From NCBI GenBank assembly GCA_965247475.1, contig OZ252016.1:2108001-2172000 (forward strand): DNA of 64,000 nucleotides, given 5' to 3'. Positions 42,847 to 52,306 of this stretch are shown piece by piece (the first letter of the stretch is position 1; every line of letters begins with the position of its first letter). The notes beneath the pieces are model-generated. The model saw only the letters and a list, made by a program, of their open reading frames with translations. It had not been told where the DNA came from and made no database searches. The translations under genes were made by a program, and so were the position numbers. Source of the stretch: G965247475 sp965247475 (GTDB taxonomy: Bacteria; Chloroflexota; UBA11872).

Positions 42847-43959
42847 ATGAACTCGGAGGCCGACGACGGGGTGATCAACTTCGACCGCATGCTCGATCTG
42901 TTCGTGCGGATGTGCTCGGTGGACAGCTACTTCGGCGACGAGGAGCGGGTGGCGGCGATCATCCGGCCGGTTCTCGAGCCGCTGGGGATCGCGTTCAAGC
43001 AGGACGCGATCGGGAACATCATGGGCCGCTGGCCAGGCCGCGGCGCCCTCCGTCGCCCGGTGATGCTGAACGCGCACATGGACACCGTGCGTCCAACCCC
43101 CGGGATGACGCCGCTGGTCGACGACGAGGCGGTCAGGTCGGATGGGTCCAGCGTCCTGGGCGCGGACGACAAGGCGGGCGTGGCGGCCGTGGTCGAGGCG
43201 CTGCGCGCGGCGCACGCGGCCGAGATCGACCATGCGCCCATCGACGTGGTGTTCACCGTGGGCGAGGACGTCGGGCACAAGGGCTCGAAGGCCTTCGACG
43301 CCGCCGCGATCGAGGCGCGGGTGGGCATCGTGTTCGACGCGGGCGGGCCGGTGGGCGATGTGGTGACCCGCGCGCCGGGGACCCGCCGCTTCACCGCCCG
43401 GTTCGTGGGCAAGGCAGCGCATGCGGGGATAGCGCCGGAACTCGGGGCGAGTGCGATCGCGATGATGGCGCGCGCCATCGACGGAATGCCGATCGGCCGG
43501 GTCGACGACGAGTCGACCGCGAACATCGGCACCATCGCGGGCGGCGAGGCGACCAACATCATCGCCCCTATGGCAGAACTCAGGGGCGAGGTGCGCAGTC
43601 TCAGCGAGAGCCGGCTGGCGGAGCTGGCCGGATCCATGCGCGCCGCGATGGATGCCGCGGCGGAAGCGTTCGGCGGCCGCGTCGACTACGACGTGTACGA
43701 GACGTATCCGGCGTATTCGCTCGACGACAACGATCCGGCCATGCGGCTGGCCGATCGGGCGATCCTGGCTGCCGGGCTGGCGCCGCGCCACGTGCCGAGC
43801 GGCGGCGGCAGCGACGCCGCGGAGTTCATCTCAATGGGGATCACGTGCGCGAATCTCGGGATGGGCTATGAGAACGTGCACAGCCCCGATGAGTTCATGC
43901 CGCACACGGCGCTGCGCTCGATCGGTGAAGTCGCGTACCAGGTGATCGCCAACAGCTAG
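42847..43959 (+). CDS. M20-family metallopeptidase (PepT-like)
   Basis: A 370-residue M20 peptidase: VMLNAHMDTVRPTPGM (first metal His-x-Asp), SVLGADDKAGVAAVVEAL (bridging Asp), VFTVGEDVGHKGSKAF (general-base and ligand acids), VGIVFDAGGPVGDVVTRAPG (ligand Asp), the dimerisation domain (AAHAGIAPELGASAIAMMAR) and GYENVHSPDEFM (last His). It resembles tripeptidase T-like enzymes. ATG 42847 is chosen; ATG 42811 in the same frame is possible. It is transcribed away from the exporter genes. Confidence 0.88.
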   Translation: MNSEADDGVINFDRMLDLFVRMCSVDSYFGDEERVAAIIRPVLEPLGIAFKQDAIGNIMGRWPGRGALRRPVMLNAHMDTVRPTPGMTPLVDDEAVRSDGSSVLGADDKAGVAAVVEALRAAHAAEIDHAPIDVVFTVGEDVGHKGSKAFDAAAIEARVGIVFDAGGPVGDVVTRAPGTRRFTARFVGKAAHAGIAPELGASAIAMMARAIDGMPIGRVDDESTANIGTIAGGEATNIIAPMAELRGEVRSLSESRLAELAGSMRAAMDAAAEAFGGRVDYDVYETYPAYSLDDNDPAMRLADRAILAAGLAPRHVPSGGGSDAAEFISMGITCANLGMGYENVHSPDEFMPHTALRSIGEVAYQVIANS

Positions 43960-44085
43960 GGTGCGTCGGAGCCGGGGTTAGCCCGGCTGGACGTTCGATG
44001 TCGGCTCGCGCCATTCCTTCCTTCGCCGAGAACGGTCCGGCGCGCAGTTTGAGGGTTCGCCCGGCGGCGCGTCCCGCTCGAACGG

Positions 44086-44841
44086 TTACTGCAGCGGGCC
44101 GAACAGCATCGGGGGCTCAGTCGGACCCGCGCTGCCGGTCATCGGCTCCTTGGTCACGCCGGCCGCGACGAAGGCGGACATCGGCTCGCCGACGTGAACG
44201 ACCATCACGGCCTGGCCATCGGCATCGGTGACAAACAGGCCGCCATTGACTTGCTCCTCGCTCGCGCGCACCAGCCATAGCTGATAGGTCTTGCCCGGCG
44301 GCGGCGGCGCGAGCCCGTCGACCACCAGCATGACGGCTTGGCCGTCGGTGCCGGCCATCAACCGGCCCCAGGCGCCCTCGGCGCCATCCATGCCCTTGAG
44401 CAGGGCGATGTGGGGCGACCCAGCGTGGATTCCGGCCAGCGCCACCCGCTGCGCGGTGAGCTCGGATGTGAGCTCGGCGATCTGCTCCTGCTGATCCGCC
44501 TGGCGACCCCCGACCAACACGGCGACCACGATCGCGGCCGCCGCGGCCATGGTGCTGGAAAGCGCCCACACGGCGGTCCAGTCAATTCGACGCCAAGGCG
44601 CGTGCGTCGCCGGCGCGGCGTCCCGTCCGACCGCGTCCAACACGCGCGCCCGCAAGTGGTCCGGCGGGCGCGCGGGCGCCGCCCCCAGCGCCACCGCCTC
44701 GATCGCGGCGCGCATTCCATCAATCTGGCGCCGGATGCCTGGATCAATGCCGGCGGCGGCCTCGATCTCACTGGCTTCGCCGGCCGACAGATTGCCGAGC
44801 GCGGCGCCGGCCACCAGATGGTCGATTCGATCTCGGTCCAT
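44086..44841 (-). CDS. anti-sigma factor, RskA/RsiK type
   Basis: A 251-residue protein. The N-terminal 80 residues resemble a zinc-free anti-sigma domain (LVAGAALGNLSAGEASEIEA). A single membrane segment lies at about 92-112 (VWALSSTMAAAAAIVVAVLV), then a short coiled stretch (QQEQIAELTSELTAQRVALA) and the RskA-type extracytoplasmic domain (APPPPGKTYQLWLVRASEEQ, GGLFVTDADGQAVMVVHVGE). It would hold the upstream sigma factor at the membrane until proteolysed. It begins 2 bases after the sigma stop. Confidence 0.87.
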   Translation of the reverse strand: MDRDRIDHLVAGAALGNLSAGEASEIEAAAGIDPGIRRQIDGMRAAIEAVALGAAPARPPDHLRARVLDAVGRDAAPATHAPWRRIDWTAVWALSSTMAAAAAIVVAVLVGGRQADQQEQIAELTSELTAQRVALAGIHAGSPHIALLKGMDGAEGAWGRLMAGTDGQAVMLVVDGLAPPPPGKTYQLWLVRASEEQVNGGLFVTDADGQAVMVVHVGEPMSAFVAAGVTKEPMTGSAGPTEPPMLFGPLQ

Positions 44842-44843
44842 CG

Positions 44844-45431
44844 TCAGTCTTCAAGCATTCCTTGCGCGATCAGCCGGTCACGCAGCTTGCGCAGACCGGA
44901 GCGCGTGCGCGTTTTCACGGTTCCGAGCGGGACGCTGAGGTGGTCGGAGATCTCGGACTGCGAATAGCCGAAGTACGCGAGCCAAAGAACGTCGCGTTCG
45001 GGGGCGCTGAGGGCGTCGATCGATGCGCGCAGCGCGCGCCGCTGATCGGCGATCCAGGCGTGCTCCCAGGCGCTGGCCTGGCCGTCGTCGCCGAGGCGTG
45101 ACTCCACCCCGGCATCCAGGGGATCGGCCATGGGTCGGGCGTGCGCGGCGCGGATGCGATCGGTGATGCGGTTGCGCGCGACTCGCAGGAGCCAGGGCGT
45201 GAGCCGCCCGCGGGCCGGATCGAATTGCTGGCGGCGCGTCCAGACCTGCAGGAACACTTCCTGCACGACGTCCTCGGCCGAGTCCGGACCGAACGCGCGT
45301 CGAGCCATCGACCAGACGATCGGTCCCAGCAGGTCGTAGATATCGCCCATGACGCGGCGGTCGCCGCGAGCCAGCCGGACCCCGAGCTCGGCGTCCGGCG
45401 CTGGATCGGTACCCGAGTGGCTGGATGTCAT
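44844..45431 (-). CDS. ECF RNA polymerase sigma factor (SigK-like)
   Basis: A 195-residue sigma-70 family protein with region 2 (YDLLGPIVWSMARRAFGPDS, AEDVVQEVFLQVWTRRQQFD, RLTPWLLRVARNRITDRIRA) and region 4 (APERDVLWLAYFGYSQSEIS, VPLGTVKTRTRSGLRKLRDR). It pairs with the adjacent anti-sigma gene. ATG 45431 matches the family N-terminus, although the frame is open further upstream. The regulon is unknown. Confidence 0.92.
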   Translation of the reverse strand: MTSSHSGTDPAPDAELGVRLARGDRRVMGDIYDLLGPIVWSMARRAFGPDSAEDVVQEVFLQVWTRRQQFDPARGRLTPWLLRVARNRITDRIRAAHARPMADPLDAGVESRLGDDGQASAWEHAWIADQRRALRASIDALSAPERDVLWLAYFGYSQSEISDHLSVPLGTVKTRTRSGLRKLRDRLIAQGMLED

Positions 45432-45730
45432 GGGCGGCGGGGCAAGCCTGCCATGCGGCGCGGGCGCCCGCACGCGAACGCACCGCGGCACGGGCTCGCC
45501 GCCGCGTCTCCGCCGACCGGGCGCCGGCGGTTGCCGGCGCGTGAGTTGCACGCATGTCGAAGTCTCCGCTCGGGGCGCCGTGAAACGAGGCGCACCGACG
45601 TATCCGGTGCTTGGAACGCCTCAGTCACCCAGCCCGATGCTCTATCAGGTGGATACGCGCCGCGCGCCGCCGCGGTTTCTGAACGGTCGCGGGTTCGGCC
45701 GGAGCAGGCGCCACACGCCGCGACGCTTGG
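45432..45730. other. intergenic region upstream of the ECF sigma gene
   Basis: About 300 bases between the end of cimA and the start of the sigma gene (both minus strand). It should hold the sigma gene promoter. A CGTC at 45598-45601 (minus strand) resembles ECF -10 cores, but I cannot pair it with a -35. No gene or terminator is seen; the frames are Arg/Ala-rich shadows. Confidence 0.35.
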
Positions 45731-47302
45731 CTATCCCGAGGCGCGGTTCCGCGAGGCCAACAGCAGGGCGTACTCGTAGCTGTCCTTCAACGCCAGCCAC
45801 GAGGCCTCGATGATGTTCGCGGAGCTGCCCACGGTGCCCCACTCGTTGGCGCCGTCGGCCGACTCGATGAGCACCCGGACGGTTGCGTCGGTGGCTGATC
45901 CGGGATCGAGGATGCGGACCTTGTAGTCCACCAGGTGCATCTGCTGGAGCGCCGGGAAGAACCGCTCGAGCGCCTTGCGGGCCGCGCGGTCGAGCGCGCT
46001 GACCGGTCCGCTGCCCTCCGCGGCGGTGTGGAACACCTCGTCGCCCACGCGGATCTTGACCATCGCCTCCGAGGTGATGTCCGCGCCGCCGCGCGTCTCC
46101 GCCAGGACCAGAAAGTCCACAAGCTCGAACGGCGGCTCGTAGTCTTCCTGGAGACGCCGAACCAGCAGCTCGAACGAGGCCTCGGCGCCCTCGAACTGGA
46201 AACCGCGCTCCTCCAGCTGCTTGATCTCGTCGAGCACGAGGCCGGTATCGGCGCCGGGCTCGAGCAGTCCGAGCTGTGCGGCCCGCGCGGAGATGTTGCT
46301 GCGACCGGCCAGCTCGGAGATCAGGATCCGGGGCTCATTGCCGACCAGCGCCGGATCCATGTGCTGATAGGCGTCCTGGTGCTTCCGCATCCCGCTGCCG
46401 TGGTACCCGGCCTTGTGCGCGAAGGCGCTGTGCCCGACGTACGGCATGTAGGGATTGGGGACCAGGTTGGCAATCTCGGACACGTAGCGCGAGAGCTCAG
46501 TGGTGGTGCGGAGTTGCTCGGGCGTTACGCACTGGTAGCCGAGCTTGAGCTGCAGGGTCGGGACGAGCGTGACGAGGTTGGCGTTGCCGCAGCGTTCGCC
46601 CAGACCGTTGATCGTGCCCTGGATCTGAGTCGCGCCGCCGCGAACGCCGGCCACCGTGTTGGCGGCCGCCAGCTCCAGATCGTTGTGCGCGTGCACGCCG
46701 AGCGGCGTGTCCGTCCACTCGCGCACGGCCCCGGTCACGGCAAGAACGTGCTCGGACAGAGAGCCGCCGTTCGTATCACAAAGAACGATCCAGTCGGCGC
46801 CGGCGCCGACGGCGACCCGAACGCACTCCTCGACATAGGCGGGGTCCTGCGCGAAACCGTCGAACAGGTGCTCGGCGTCAACCAGGACTTCGCGCCCGGC
46901 CTGCTTCAGATGCTCGACGGTGTCGGCGATCATGGCGAGGTTCTCGCGGGGCGTCGTCTCCAGCACCGTCTCAGCCTGGAACCGTGAGAATTTCGCGACG
47001 ATCGTGACCGCCGGGGTGTCGCACTCGACCAGCGCGCGCACCGTGCGGTCGTCCTGGACCGGACGGTCTTTGTAGCGGGTCGCCCCGAAGGCCGTGATCT
47101 TGGCCTGCGCCCAGGTCATCCGCGCGGCGCGCTCGAAGAAGTCGCGGTCCTTCGGGTTGGAGCCGGGGAACCCGCCCTCGATGTAGTGAATCCCAAACTC
47201 ATCGAGCCGCTGGGCCAGGCGCAGCTTCTCCTCCACGGAGAACGAGATGCCCTCGGTCTGCGCGCCGTCGCGCAGGGTGGTGTCGTACAGGACGAGTCGC
47301 AT
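45731..47302 (-). CDS. cimA: (R)-citramalate synthase
   Basis: A 523-residue DRE-TIM metallolyase with LeuA-type C-terminal dimer domain: YDTTLRDGAQTEGISFSVEE, HYIEGGFPGSNPKDRDFFER, WIVLCDTNGGSLSEHVLAVT, GVHAHNDLELAAANTVAGVR and GTINGLGERCGNANL. The GGFPGSNPKD and the pattern around KFSRFQAETV are those of citramalate synthase, not LeuA. It condenses pyruvate with acetyl-CoA for threonine-independent isoleucine synthesis. It follows leuB after a terminator, so it may have partly independent transcription. Confidence 0.9.
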   Translation of the reverse strand: MRLVLYDTTLRDGAQTEGISFSVEEKLRLAQRLDEFGIHYIEGGFPGSNPKDRDFFERAARMTWAQAKITAFGATRYKDRPVQDDRTVRALVECDTPAVTIVAKFSRFQAETVLETTPRENLAMIADTVEHLKQAGREVLVDAEHLFDGFAQDPAYVEECVRVAVGAGADWIVLCDTNGGSLSEHVLAVTGAVREWTDTPLGVHAHNDLELAAANTVAGVRGGATQIQGTINGLGERCGNANLVTLVPTLQLKLGYQCVTPEQLRTTTELSRYVSEIANLVPNPYMPYVGHSAFAHKAGYHGSGMRKHQDAYQHMDPALVGNEPRILISELAGRSNISARAAQLGLLEPGADTGLVLDEIKQLEERGFQFEGAEASFELLVRRLQEDYEPPFELVDFLVLAETRGGADITSEAMVKIRVGDEVFHTAAEGSGPVSALDRAARKALERFFPALQQMHLVDYKVRILDPGSATDATVRVLIESADGANEWGTVGSSANIIEASWLALKDSYEYALLLASRNRASG

Positions 47303-47342
47303 TGAAATCTGCCTCTATTTCGAGTGGTCCGCTCGATCCAAC

Positions 47343-47367
47343 AAAAAAGGGGGCGACCGGCCCCCCA
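47343..47367 (-). terminator. intrinsic terminator after leuB
   Basis: On the minus strand GGGGG-ccggtcg-CCCCC is followed by TTTTTT, a G/C stem plus U-run 22 bases after the leuB stop. It would end or attenuate transcription of the ilv-leu operon ahead of cimA. Confidence 0.8.
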
Positions 47368-47388
47368 AAGCGGTTGCGATCGGTGGTT

Positions 47389-48480
47389 CTAGCCGGTCAC
47401 GGCATCGCCGATACGCGCAATGACAGCCGCGCCCATGGACGAGGTGTCCACGCGGCGCGCACCCTCCTCAAGGATATCGGGCGTTCGAATGCCGTCGGCC
47501 AACGTTTGATCCACCGCCGCCTCGATCGCGGCGGCCTCCTGGAGTCGTCCGAACGAATGCCGGAACATCATGGCAACGCTCAGTATTGTACCGAGGGGAT
47601 TGGCCACTCCGCGTCCAGCGATGTCGGGCGCGCTCCCATGCACGGGCTCGTAGAGCGCGTGCGCATCGTCGCCGAGACTGGCGGACGGCAACATGCCGAG
47701 CGAGCCGGTGAACGCGCCGGCCTCGTCGCTGAGGAAGTCGCCAAAGGTGTTCTCGGTCACGACGACGTCCCACTCCGCGGGTCGCTGAACCAGCGCGGCG
47801 GCGAACGCGTCGGCCAGCATCACCCGGAACTCGACGTCGGGATAGTCGCGCGCCACATCGACGGCGACTTCGCGCCAGAGACGTCCGGTCTCGAGCACAT
47901 TGAACTTGTCCACGGAGACCAGCTTGCGGCGGCGGCGGCGCGCCCACTCGAAACCACGGCGTATCAGGCGCTCGATCTCAGAGCGCGCGTAGCTGAGCGT
48001 GTCCACGGCGCCCGGCTCGCCGTTCACGGAGCGGCGCTCCTTGGGCTGGCCGAAATACAGGCCGCCGATCAACTCGCGGAATATGACGAGGTCGGCACCG
48101 CGCACGCGCTCGGGCCGGAGCGGCGACACGTTGATGAGCGAGTCGGGCACGCGAACCGGACGCACGTTTGCGTACAGGCCGAGCTCGCGGCGCAGTCGGA
48201 GCACACCTTGCTCGGGCAGCACGGCCGCCTGGGGATCGTCCCATTTCGGGCCGCCGACCGCGCCGAGCAAGACCGCATCGGCATCCAGCGCGTCCTGCAG
48301 CGTCGCATCCGTGCACGGAACTCCGTGCGCGTCGATGCTCGAGCCGCCGAGGAGACGCTCGTCCAGGGCGATCTCGTGATTGAAGCGCGCCGCGACATGG
48401 TCGATGACCTTGCAGCCCTCGGCCACGACCTCGGGGCCGATGCCGTCTCCGGGCGTTACCACGACGCGCCAGCGTCCCAA
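47389..48480 (-). CDS. leuB: 3-isopropylmalate dehydrogenase
   Basis: A 363-residue decarboxylating dehydrogenase: VVTPGDGIGPEVVAEGCKVI, AVLLGAVGGPKWDDP, LYANVRPVRVPDSLINVSPL, FRELIGGLYFGQPKERR, SVDKFNVLETGRLWREVAVD, VTENTFGDFLSDEAGAFTGS (metal Asp pair) and YEPVHGSAPDIAGRGVANPL. This oxidises 3-isopropylmalate to 2-oxoisocaproate. The segment usually reading HMYVDNAAMQLV is here FRVMLADAFAAALV, so it is somewhat divergent, but the catalytic Lys/Asp set is present. It is the last gene before the terminator. Confidence 0.92.
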   Translation of the reverse strand: MGRWRVVVTPGDGIGPEVVAEGCKVIDHVAARFNHEIALDERLLGGSSIDAHGVPCTDATLQDALDADAVLLGAVGGPKWDDPQAAVLPEQGVLRLRRELGLYANVRPVRVPDSLINVSPLRPERVRGADLVIFRELIGGLYFGQPKERRSVNGEPGAVDTLSYARSEIERLIRRGFEWARRRRRKLVSVDKFNVLETGRLWREVAVDVARDYPDVEFRVMLADAFAAALVQRPAEWDVVVTENTFGDFLSDEAGAFTGSLGMLPSASLGDDAHALYEPVHGSAPDIAGRGVANPLGTILSVAMMFRHSFGRLQEAAAIEAAVDQTLADGIRTPDILEEGARRVDTSSMGAAVIARIGDAVTG

Positions 48481-48541
48481 GGTCCGATGCCCCCGTTTCC
48501 GAGCTAGCGGCGACGTACCGTGTACGGCGAGGCCGCGTGCG

Positions 48542-49153
48542 TCATCCGCCGAACCCGTTGATGTACGGCAGCCGATCGCGTGCGGCCTGGACCTCGTCCG
48601 GATTCACGAGCAGCACTCCGAGGGCGTCCCAGTCGCCGGTCAAGAAGCTCACTCGAGCGCCGCCCGGAATCGAGGCCGAATACTCGGTCTCACCGGCGCA
48701 CACCGTTGCCGACTCGATGTCCACCCGTAGGTCGAGCGATGAATCAGACTCGATCGCCGTCTGCAGTGCGTCGATCTCCGACGGCGCGAGCGTCAGGCAG
48801 GGAACGCCGATCGCGACGCAGTTGCCGAAGAAGATCTCTCCGAAGCTCTCGCCCAGGATCGCGTCGATGCCCCAACGGTGCAGCGCTTGCGGCGCGTGCT
48901 CGCGGCTGGAGCCACACCCAAAGTTGCGGTTCACGACCAGGACGCGCGCGCCGCCGAAGCGCGGATCGTCGAACGGATGCGCCCCGCCCATGGCCCTGCG
49001 CTCGTCCTCGAACGCGTGCGGACCCAGATTGTCGAAGGTGACCTCGCGCAGGTACCGGGCCGGAATGATGCGGTCGGTATCGATGTCGGCGCCGCGAACG
49101 GGGATGCCACGCCCCGCGATCGTCGTGATGGCGAGGGCGCTCGTGGGTTGCAT
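48542..49153 (-). CDS. leuD: 3-isopropylmalate dehydratase small subunit
   Basis: A 203-residue swivel-domain protein: RGADIDTDRIIPARYL, VLVVNRNFGCGSSREHAPQA (substrate-binding GSSREH) and GESFGEIFFGNCVAIGVPCL. With LeuC it isomerises 2- to 3-isopropylmalate. The frame is open for 73 residues upstream over leuC, but ATG 49153, 11 bases after the leuC stop, gives the family N-terminus. Confidence 0.92.
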   Translation of the reverse strand: MQPTSALAITTIAGRGIPVRGADIDTDRIIPARYLREVTFDNLGPHAFEDERRAMGGAHPFDDPRFGGARVLVVNRNFGCGSSREHAPQALHRWGIDAILGESFGEIFFGNCVAIGVPCLTLAPSEIDALQTAIESDSSLDLRVDIESATVCAGETEYSASIPGGARVSFLTGDWDALGVLLVNPDEVQAARDRLPYINGFGG

Positions 49154-49164
49154 CGACCGTCCGC

Positions 49165-50571
49165 CTAGCTCTGACTCAGCGCGCGCACGTCGGTGACCAC
49201 GCCGGTGATGGCGGCGGCCGCCACCATGGCCGGGCTCATCAGCAGCGTGCGACCGGTTGGGCTTCCCTGGCGTCCTTTGAAGTTGCGGTTGCTGGAAGAA
49301 GCGCAGATCTGGTCGCCGATCAGCTTGTCGGGGTTCATGCCGAGGCACATCGAGCAGCCGGCATCGCGCCATTCCAGCCCGGCGGCCTTGAAGATCTCAT
49401 CGAGCCCCTCGGCTTCGGCCTGCGCCCGGACCCCTTGTGACCCGGGGACGACGAGGGCCTTGACACTATCGGCGACGCGGCGGCCCTCCACGACCCGCGC
49501 GGCCTCGCGCAGGTCGGAGATGCGGCTGTTGGTGCACGAGCCGATGAAGGCGACGTCCACCGGCACGCCGGCAACCGGCTGTCCGGGCTCGAGCCCCATG
49601 TGGGCGAGCGCGTCCTCGGCCACCAGGCGCTCCGCGCCGCTGTGGCGGTCGGGCGGAGGAATCACGGCATCCACACCGATGACCTGGCCGGGGTTGATCC
49701 CCCAGGTGACCATCGGCGCGATGTCCGCGCCGTCCATCGTCACGACATCCGCATAGTCGGCGTCGGAATCAGACGCCAGCTCGGACCACCACTCTGTGGC
49801 GCGCGGGAAACCGCCGCCCTTGGGCGCGAACTCGCGGCCTTCGATGAATGCGTACGTCGTGGAGTCCGGATTGACGTAGCCAACGCGGGCGCCGCCCTCA
49901 ACCGACATGTTGCAGACCGTCATGCGGCCGTCCATCGACATGCGATCGAATACGTCGCCGGCGTACTCGTAGGCGTAGCCGACGCCGCCCTGCACGCCGA
50001 GCGTCCCGATGATGTGCAGGATCACGTCCTTCGGAAACACGCCGGGGCCGAGCTCGCCGTTGACCACGATCTGGCGGACCTTGGGCCGGGCCACGGCCAG
50101 GCACTGGGTGGCCAGCACGTCGCGGAGCTGGGACGTTCCGATCCCCATCGCAACGGCGCCGAACGCGCCGTGCGTGCCGGTGTGGCTGTCGCCACAGGCG
50201 ATGGTCATGCCGGGCTGTGTGAGCCCGAGCTCCGGCCCGATGACGTGCACGATGCCCTGGCGACCGGTGCTGCGGTCGTACAGCGGGATACCGAAGTCGT
50301 GGGCGTTGTGTTCGATCGCCACGAACATCTGCTCGGCAAGCACGTCGTCGTACGGGCGTGTCTCGCCGGCGGTCGGGATGATGTGATCGACGGTGGAGAA
50401 GGTGCGATCGGGATAGCGGATGGACAGGCCGCGTTCGCGCAGCATGGCGAAGCCCTGCGGCGACGTCACCTCATGGACGAGGTGCAAGCCGATGAAGAGC
50501 TGCGTCTCGCCGCTGGCAAGCGTCCGGACCGTATGCAGATCCCAGACCTTGTCGAGCAGCGTCTGACCCAC
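49165..50571 (-). CDS. leuC: 3-isopropylmalate dehydratase large subunit
   Basis: A 468-residue aconitase-type protein: TLLDKVWDLHTVRTLASGET, IACGDSHTGTHGAFGAVAMG, GSCTNSRISDLREAARVVEG (Fe-S Cys) and AGCSMCLGMNPDKLIGDQIC (other two Fe-S Cys), then SSNRNFKGRQGSPTGRTLLM. It carries the [4Fe-4S] cluster of the isomerase. It starts 20 bases after leuA. Confidence 0.95.
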   Translation of the reverse strand: MGQTLLDKVWDLHTVRTLASGETQLFIGLHLVHEVTSPQGFAMLRERGLSIRYPDRTFSTVDHIIPTAGETRPYDDVLAEQMFVAIEHNAHDFGIPLYDRSTGRQGIVHVIGPELGLTQPGMTIACGDSHTGTHGAFGAVAMGIGTSQLRDVLATQCLAVARPKVRQIVVNGELGPGVFPKDVILHIIGTLGVQGGVGYAYEYAGDVFDRMSMDGRMTVCNMSVEGGARVGYVNPDSTTYAFIEGREFAPKGGGFPRATEWWSELASDSDADYADVVTMDGADIAPMVTWGINPGQVIGVDAVIPPPDRHSGAERLVAEDALAHMGLEPGQPVAGVPVDVAFIGSCTNSRISDLREAARVVEGRRVADSVKALVVPGSQGVRAQAEAEGLDEIFKAAGLEWRDAGCSMCLGMNPDKLIGDQICASSSNRNFKGRQGSPTGRTLLMSPAMVAAAAITGVVTDVRALSQS

Positions 50572-50591
50572 GACGGCGCCTCCTCGCTCCG

Positions 50592-52160
50592 CTAGACCGT
50601 CACGGCGCCGGCGGCCGCCTGCGCCTCGAACGTGGCGGACCAGTCCTTGCCGAGCCCGGCGAGCAGCCGGTTCAGCGCATTGACATAGGCCTGCGCGCTG
50701 GCGACCAGGATATCGGTATCGGCACCGTGCCCGCTGAACACTTTATCGTCGCTTTCGATCCGGATCGTGACCTCGCCGATCGCGTCGATGCCCTCGGTGA
50801 CCGAGCTGATCGAGAACTCGATGAGGCGGTTGGGGACGCCGACCACCCGATCGATCGCCCGATAGACCGCGTGCACCGGGCCGTCGCCGATCGAGGCGTC
50901 GGAGAACTCGGCGCCGTCGTCCGAGCGCAGCCGCACGGTGGCGGTGGGCATGGAGCCGGTGCCGGTGCTGACCTGCACGTGCTCGAGCTCAAAGGCCTGA
51001 TGGAACGAGCGTTGCATCTCGTTGTGCACGATCGCGTCGATGTCGCGATCGGTCACGTCCTTCTTCCGGTCGGCGATCTCCTTGAACGACCGAAACGCGT
51101 TCGCGAAATCGTCGTCGCCCAGGGCATAGCCGAGCCGTTCGAGCTTGTCGCGAAAGGCGTGACGTCCGGAGGTCTTGCCGAGCACGATGCTGCTCTCCTC
51201 CACTCCGACGTCCTTGGGATCCATGATCTCGTAGGTGGTTCGCTCCTTGAGCATGCCGTCCTGGTGCAACCCGGAGGAATGCGCAAAGGCGTTGCCGCCG
51301 ACGATGGCCTTGTTGGGCGGGACGACCATGCCCATGTAGCGCGAGACCAGGCGGCTGGTGCGGGCGAGCTCGGTGGCCTCGATGCGGGTGTCGCCATCGT
51401 AGTAATCGCCGCGCGTGCGCAGGGCCATGATGACCTCTTCGAGCGCGGCATTGCCGGCGCGCTCGCCGACGCCGTTGATGGTGCCCTCCACCTGCGCGGC
51501 GCCTTCCTTGATCGCGGCCAGCGAGTTGGCCACCGCCTGCCCCAGGTCGTCATGGCAGTGCACGGACAGCACGACGTCCTCGATGCCCGGGGTGTGCTCG
51601 ACGACATACCGCACCATGCGGGCGAACTCGGCCGGCTGCGCGTAGCCGACGGTGTCCGGGAAGTTGACGACGGTGGCGCCCGCCTCGATCGCGGCCTCGA
51701 ACACCGCGCAGACGAAGTCGAGATCGGAGCGGGTGGCGTCCATCGCCGAGAACTCGATGTGCGGGGTGTATTTGCGCACGTAGCCGACGGCATCGCGGGT
51801 CAGCTCCTGCACGCGCTCGCGACGCTCGCGGAGTTGATGCTGCAGGTGGATGTCCGAGGTCGAGATGACCACGTGCAGCAGCGGATGCTCGGCGTGCTTG
51901 AGCGCCTCCCAGGTCGAATCGATCTGCTCGCGCTTGAAGCCGCTGAGGCCCGCGACCTCGAGTCCCTTGAGCTCACGGGACAGGAGCTCGACCGCCTTGA
52001 AGTCGCCGGGGGACGTATGGGGAAAGCCGGCCTCGATGACGTCCACGTTGAGACGCGCAAGCTGGCGCCCGATCTCCAGTTTCTCGTCAATGGTCAGCGC
52101 GCCGCCGGCGGCCTGCTCGCCGTCGCGCAGGGTGGTGTCGAAGACGCGTATGTGTCGCAT
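50592..52160 (-). CDS. leuA: 2-isopropylmalate synthase
   Basis: A 522-residue DRE-TIM protein: VFDTTLRDGEQAAGGALTID, NVDVIEAGFPHTSPGDFKAV, VVNFPDTVGYAQP, SVHCHDDLGQAVANSLAAIK, GTINGVGERAGNAALEEVIM, and a C-terminal LeuA dimer (allosteric) domain ending near TLSATFEAQ-like sequence. It condenses 2-ketoisovalerate with acetyl-CoA, the committed leucine step. ATG 52160 has GAGG nine bases upstream; a TTG 3 codons earlier is possible. The clear GEQ/HCHDD forms separate it from cimA. Confidence 0.94.
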   Translation of the reverse strand: MRHIRVFDTTLRDGEQAAGGALTIDEKLEIGRQLARLNVDVIEAGFPHTSPGDFKAVELLSRELKGLEVAGLSGFKREQIDSTWEALKHAEHPLLHVVISTSDIHLQHQLRERRERVQELTRDAVGYVRKYTPHIEFSAMDATRSDLDFVCAVFEAAIEAGATVVNFPDTVGYAQPAEFARMVRYVVEHTPGIEDVVLSVHCHDDLGQAVANSLAAIKEGAAQVEGTINGVGERAGNAALEEVIMALRTRGDYYDGDTRIEATELARTSRLVSRYMGMVVPPNKAIVGGNAFAHSSGLHQDGMLKERTTYEIMDPKDVGVEESSIVLGKTSGRHAFRDKLERLGYALGDDDFANAFRSFKEIADRKKDVTDRDIDAIVHNEMQRSFHQAFELEHVQVSTGTGSMPTATVRLRSDDGAEFSDASIGDGPVHAVYRAIDRVVGVPNRLIEFSISSVTEGIDAIGEVTIRIESDDKVFSGHGADTDILVASAQAYVNALNRLLAGLGKDWSATFEAQAAAGAVTV

Positions 52161-52223
52161 GCCAGTCAACCTCGTGAATCTACGTGGGGCGGTCGCAGGG
52201 CGACCGCGGCTTGCCCGGGAACT

Positions 52224-52245
52224 CCCCTCCCGCTAGAGGGAGGGG
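52224..52245. terminator. hairpin between ilvC and leuA
   Basis: CCCCTCCC-gctaga-GGGAGGGG is a perfect 8-base-pair stem with a 6-base loop in the 146-base gap. It has no U-run, so it more likely tunes mRNA stability or read-through between ilvC and leuA than ends transcription completely. Confidence 0.5.
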
Positions 52246-52306
52246 CCGGGAAGCGCGAGGCATGCGATCGGGGCCGCCTCGAAACGTGTGGCAGGCGTGA
52301 TGTAGG

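Noticed and set aside
45432..45555. Arg/Ala-rich minus-strand frame starting upstream of the ECF sigma gene
   Set aside because: It overlaps the sigma gene in another frame and has no family resemblance; the sigma start at 45431 is adequate.
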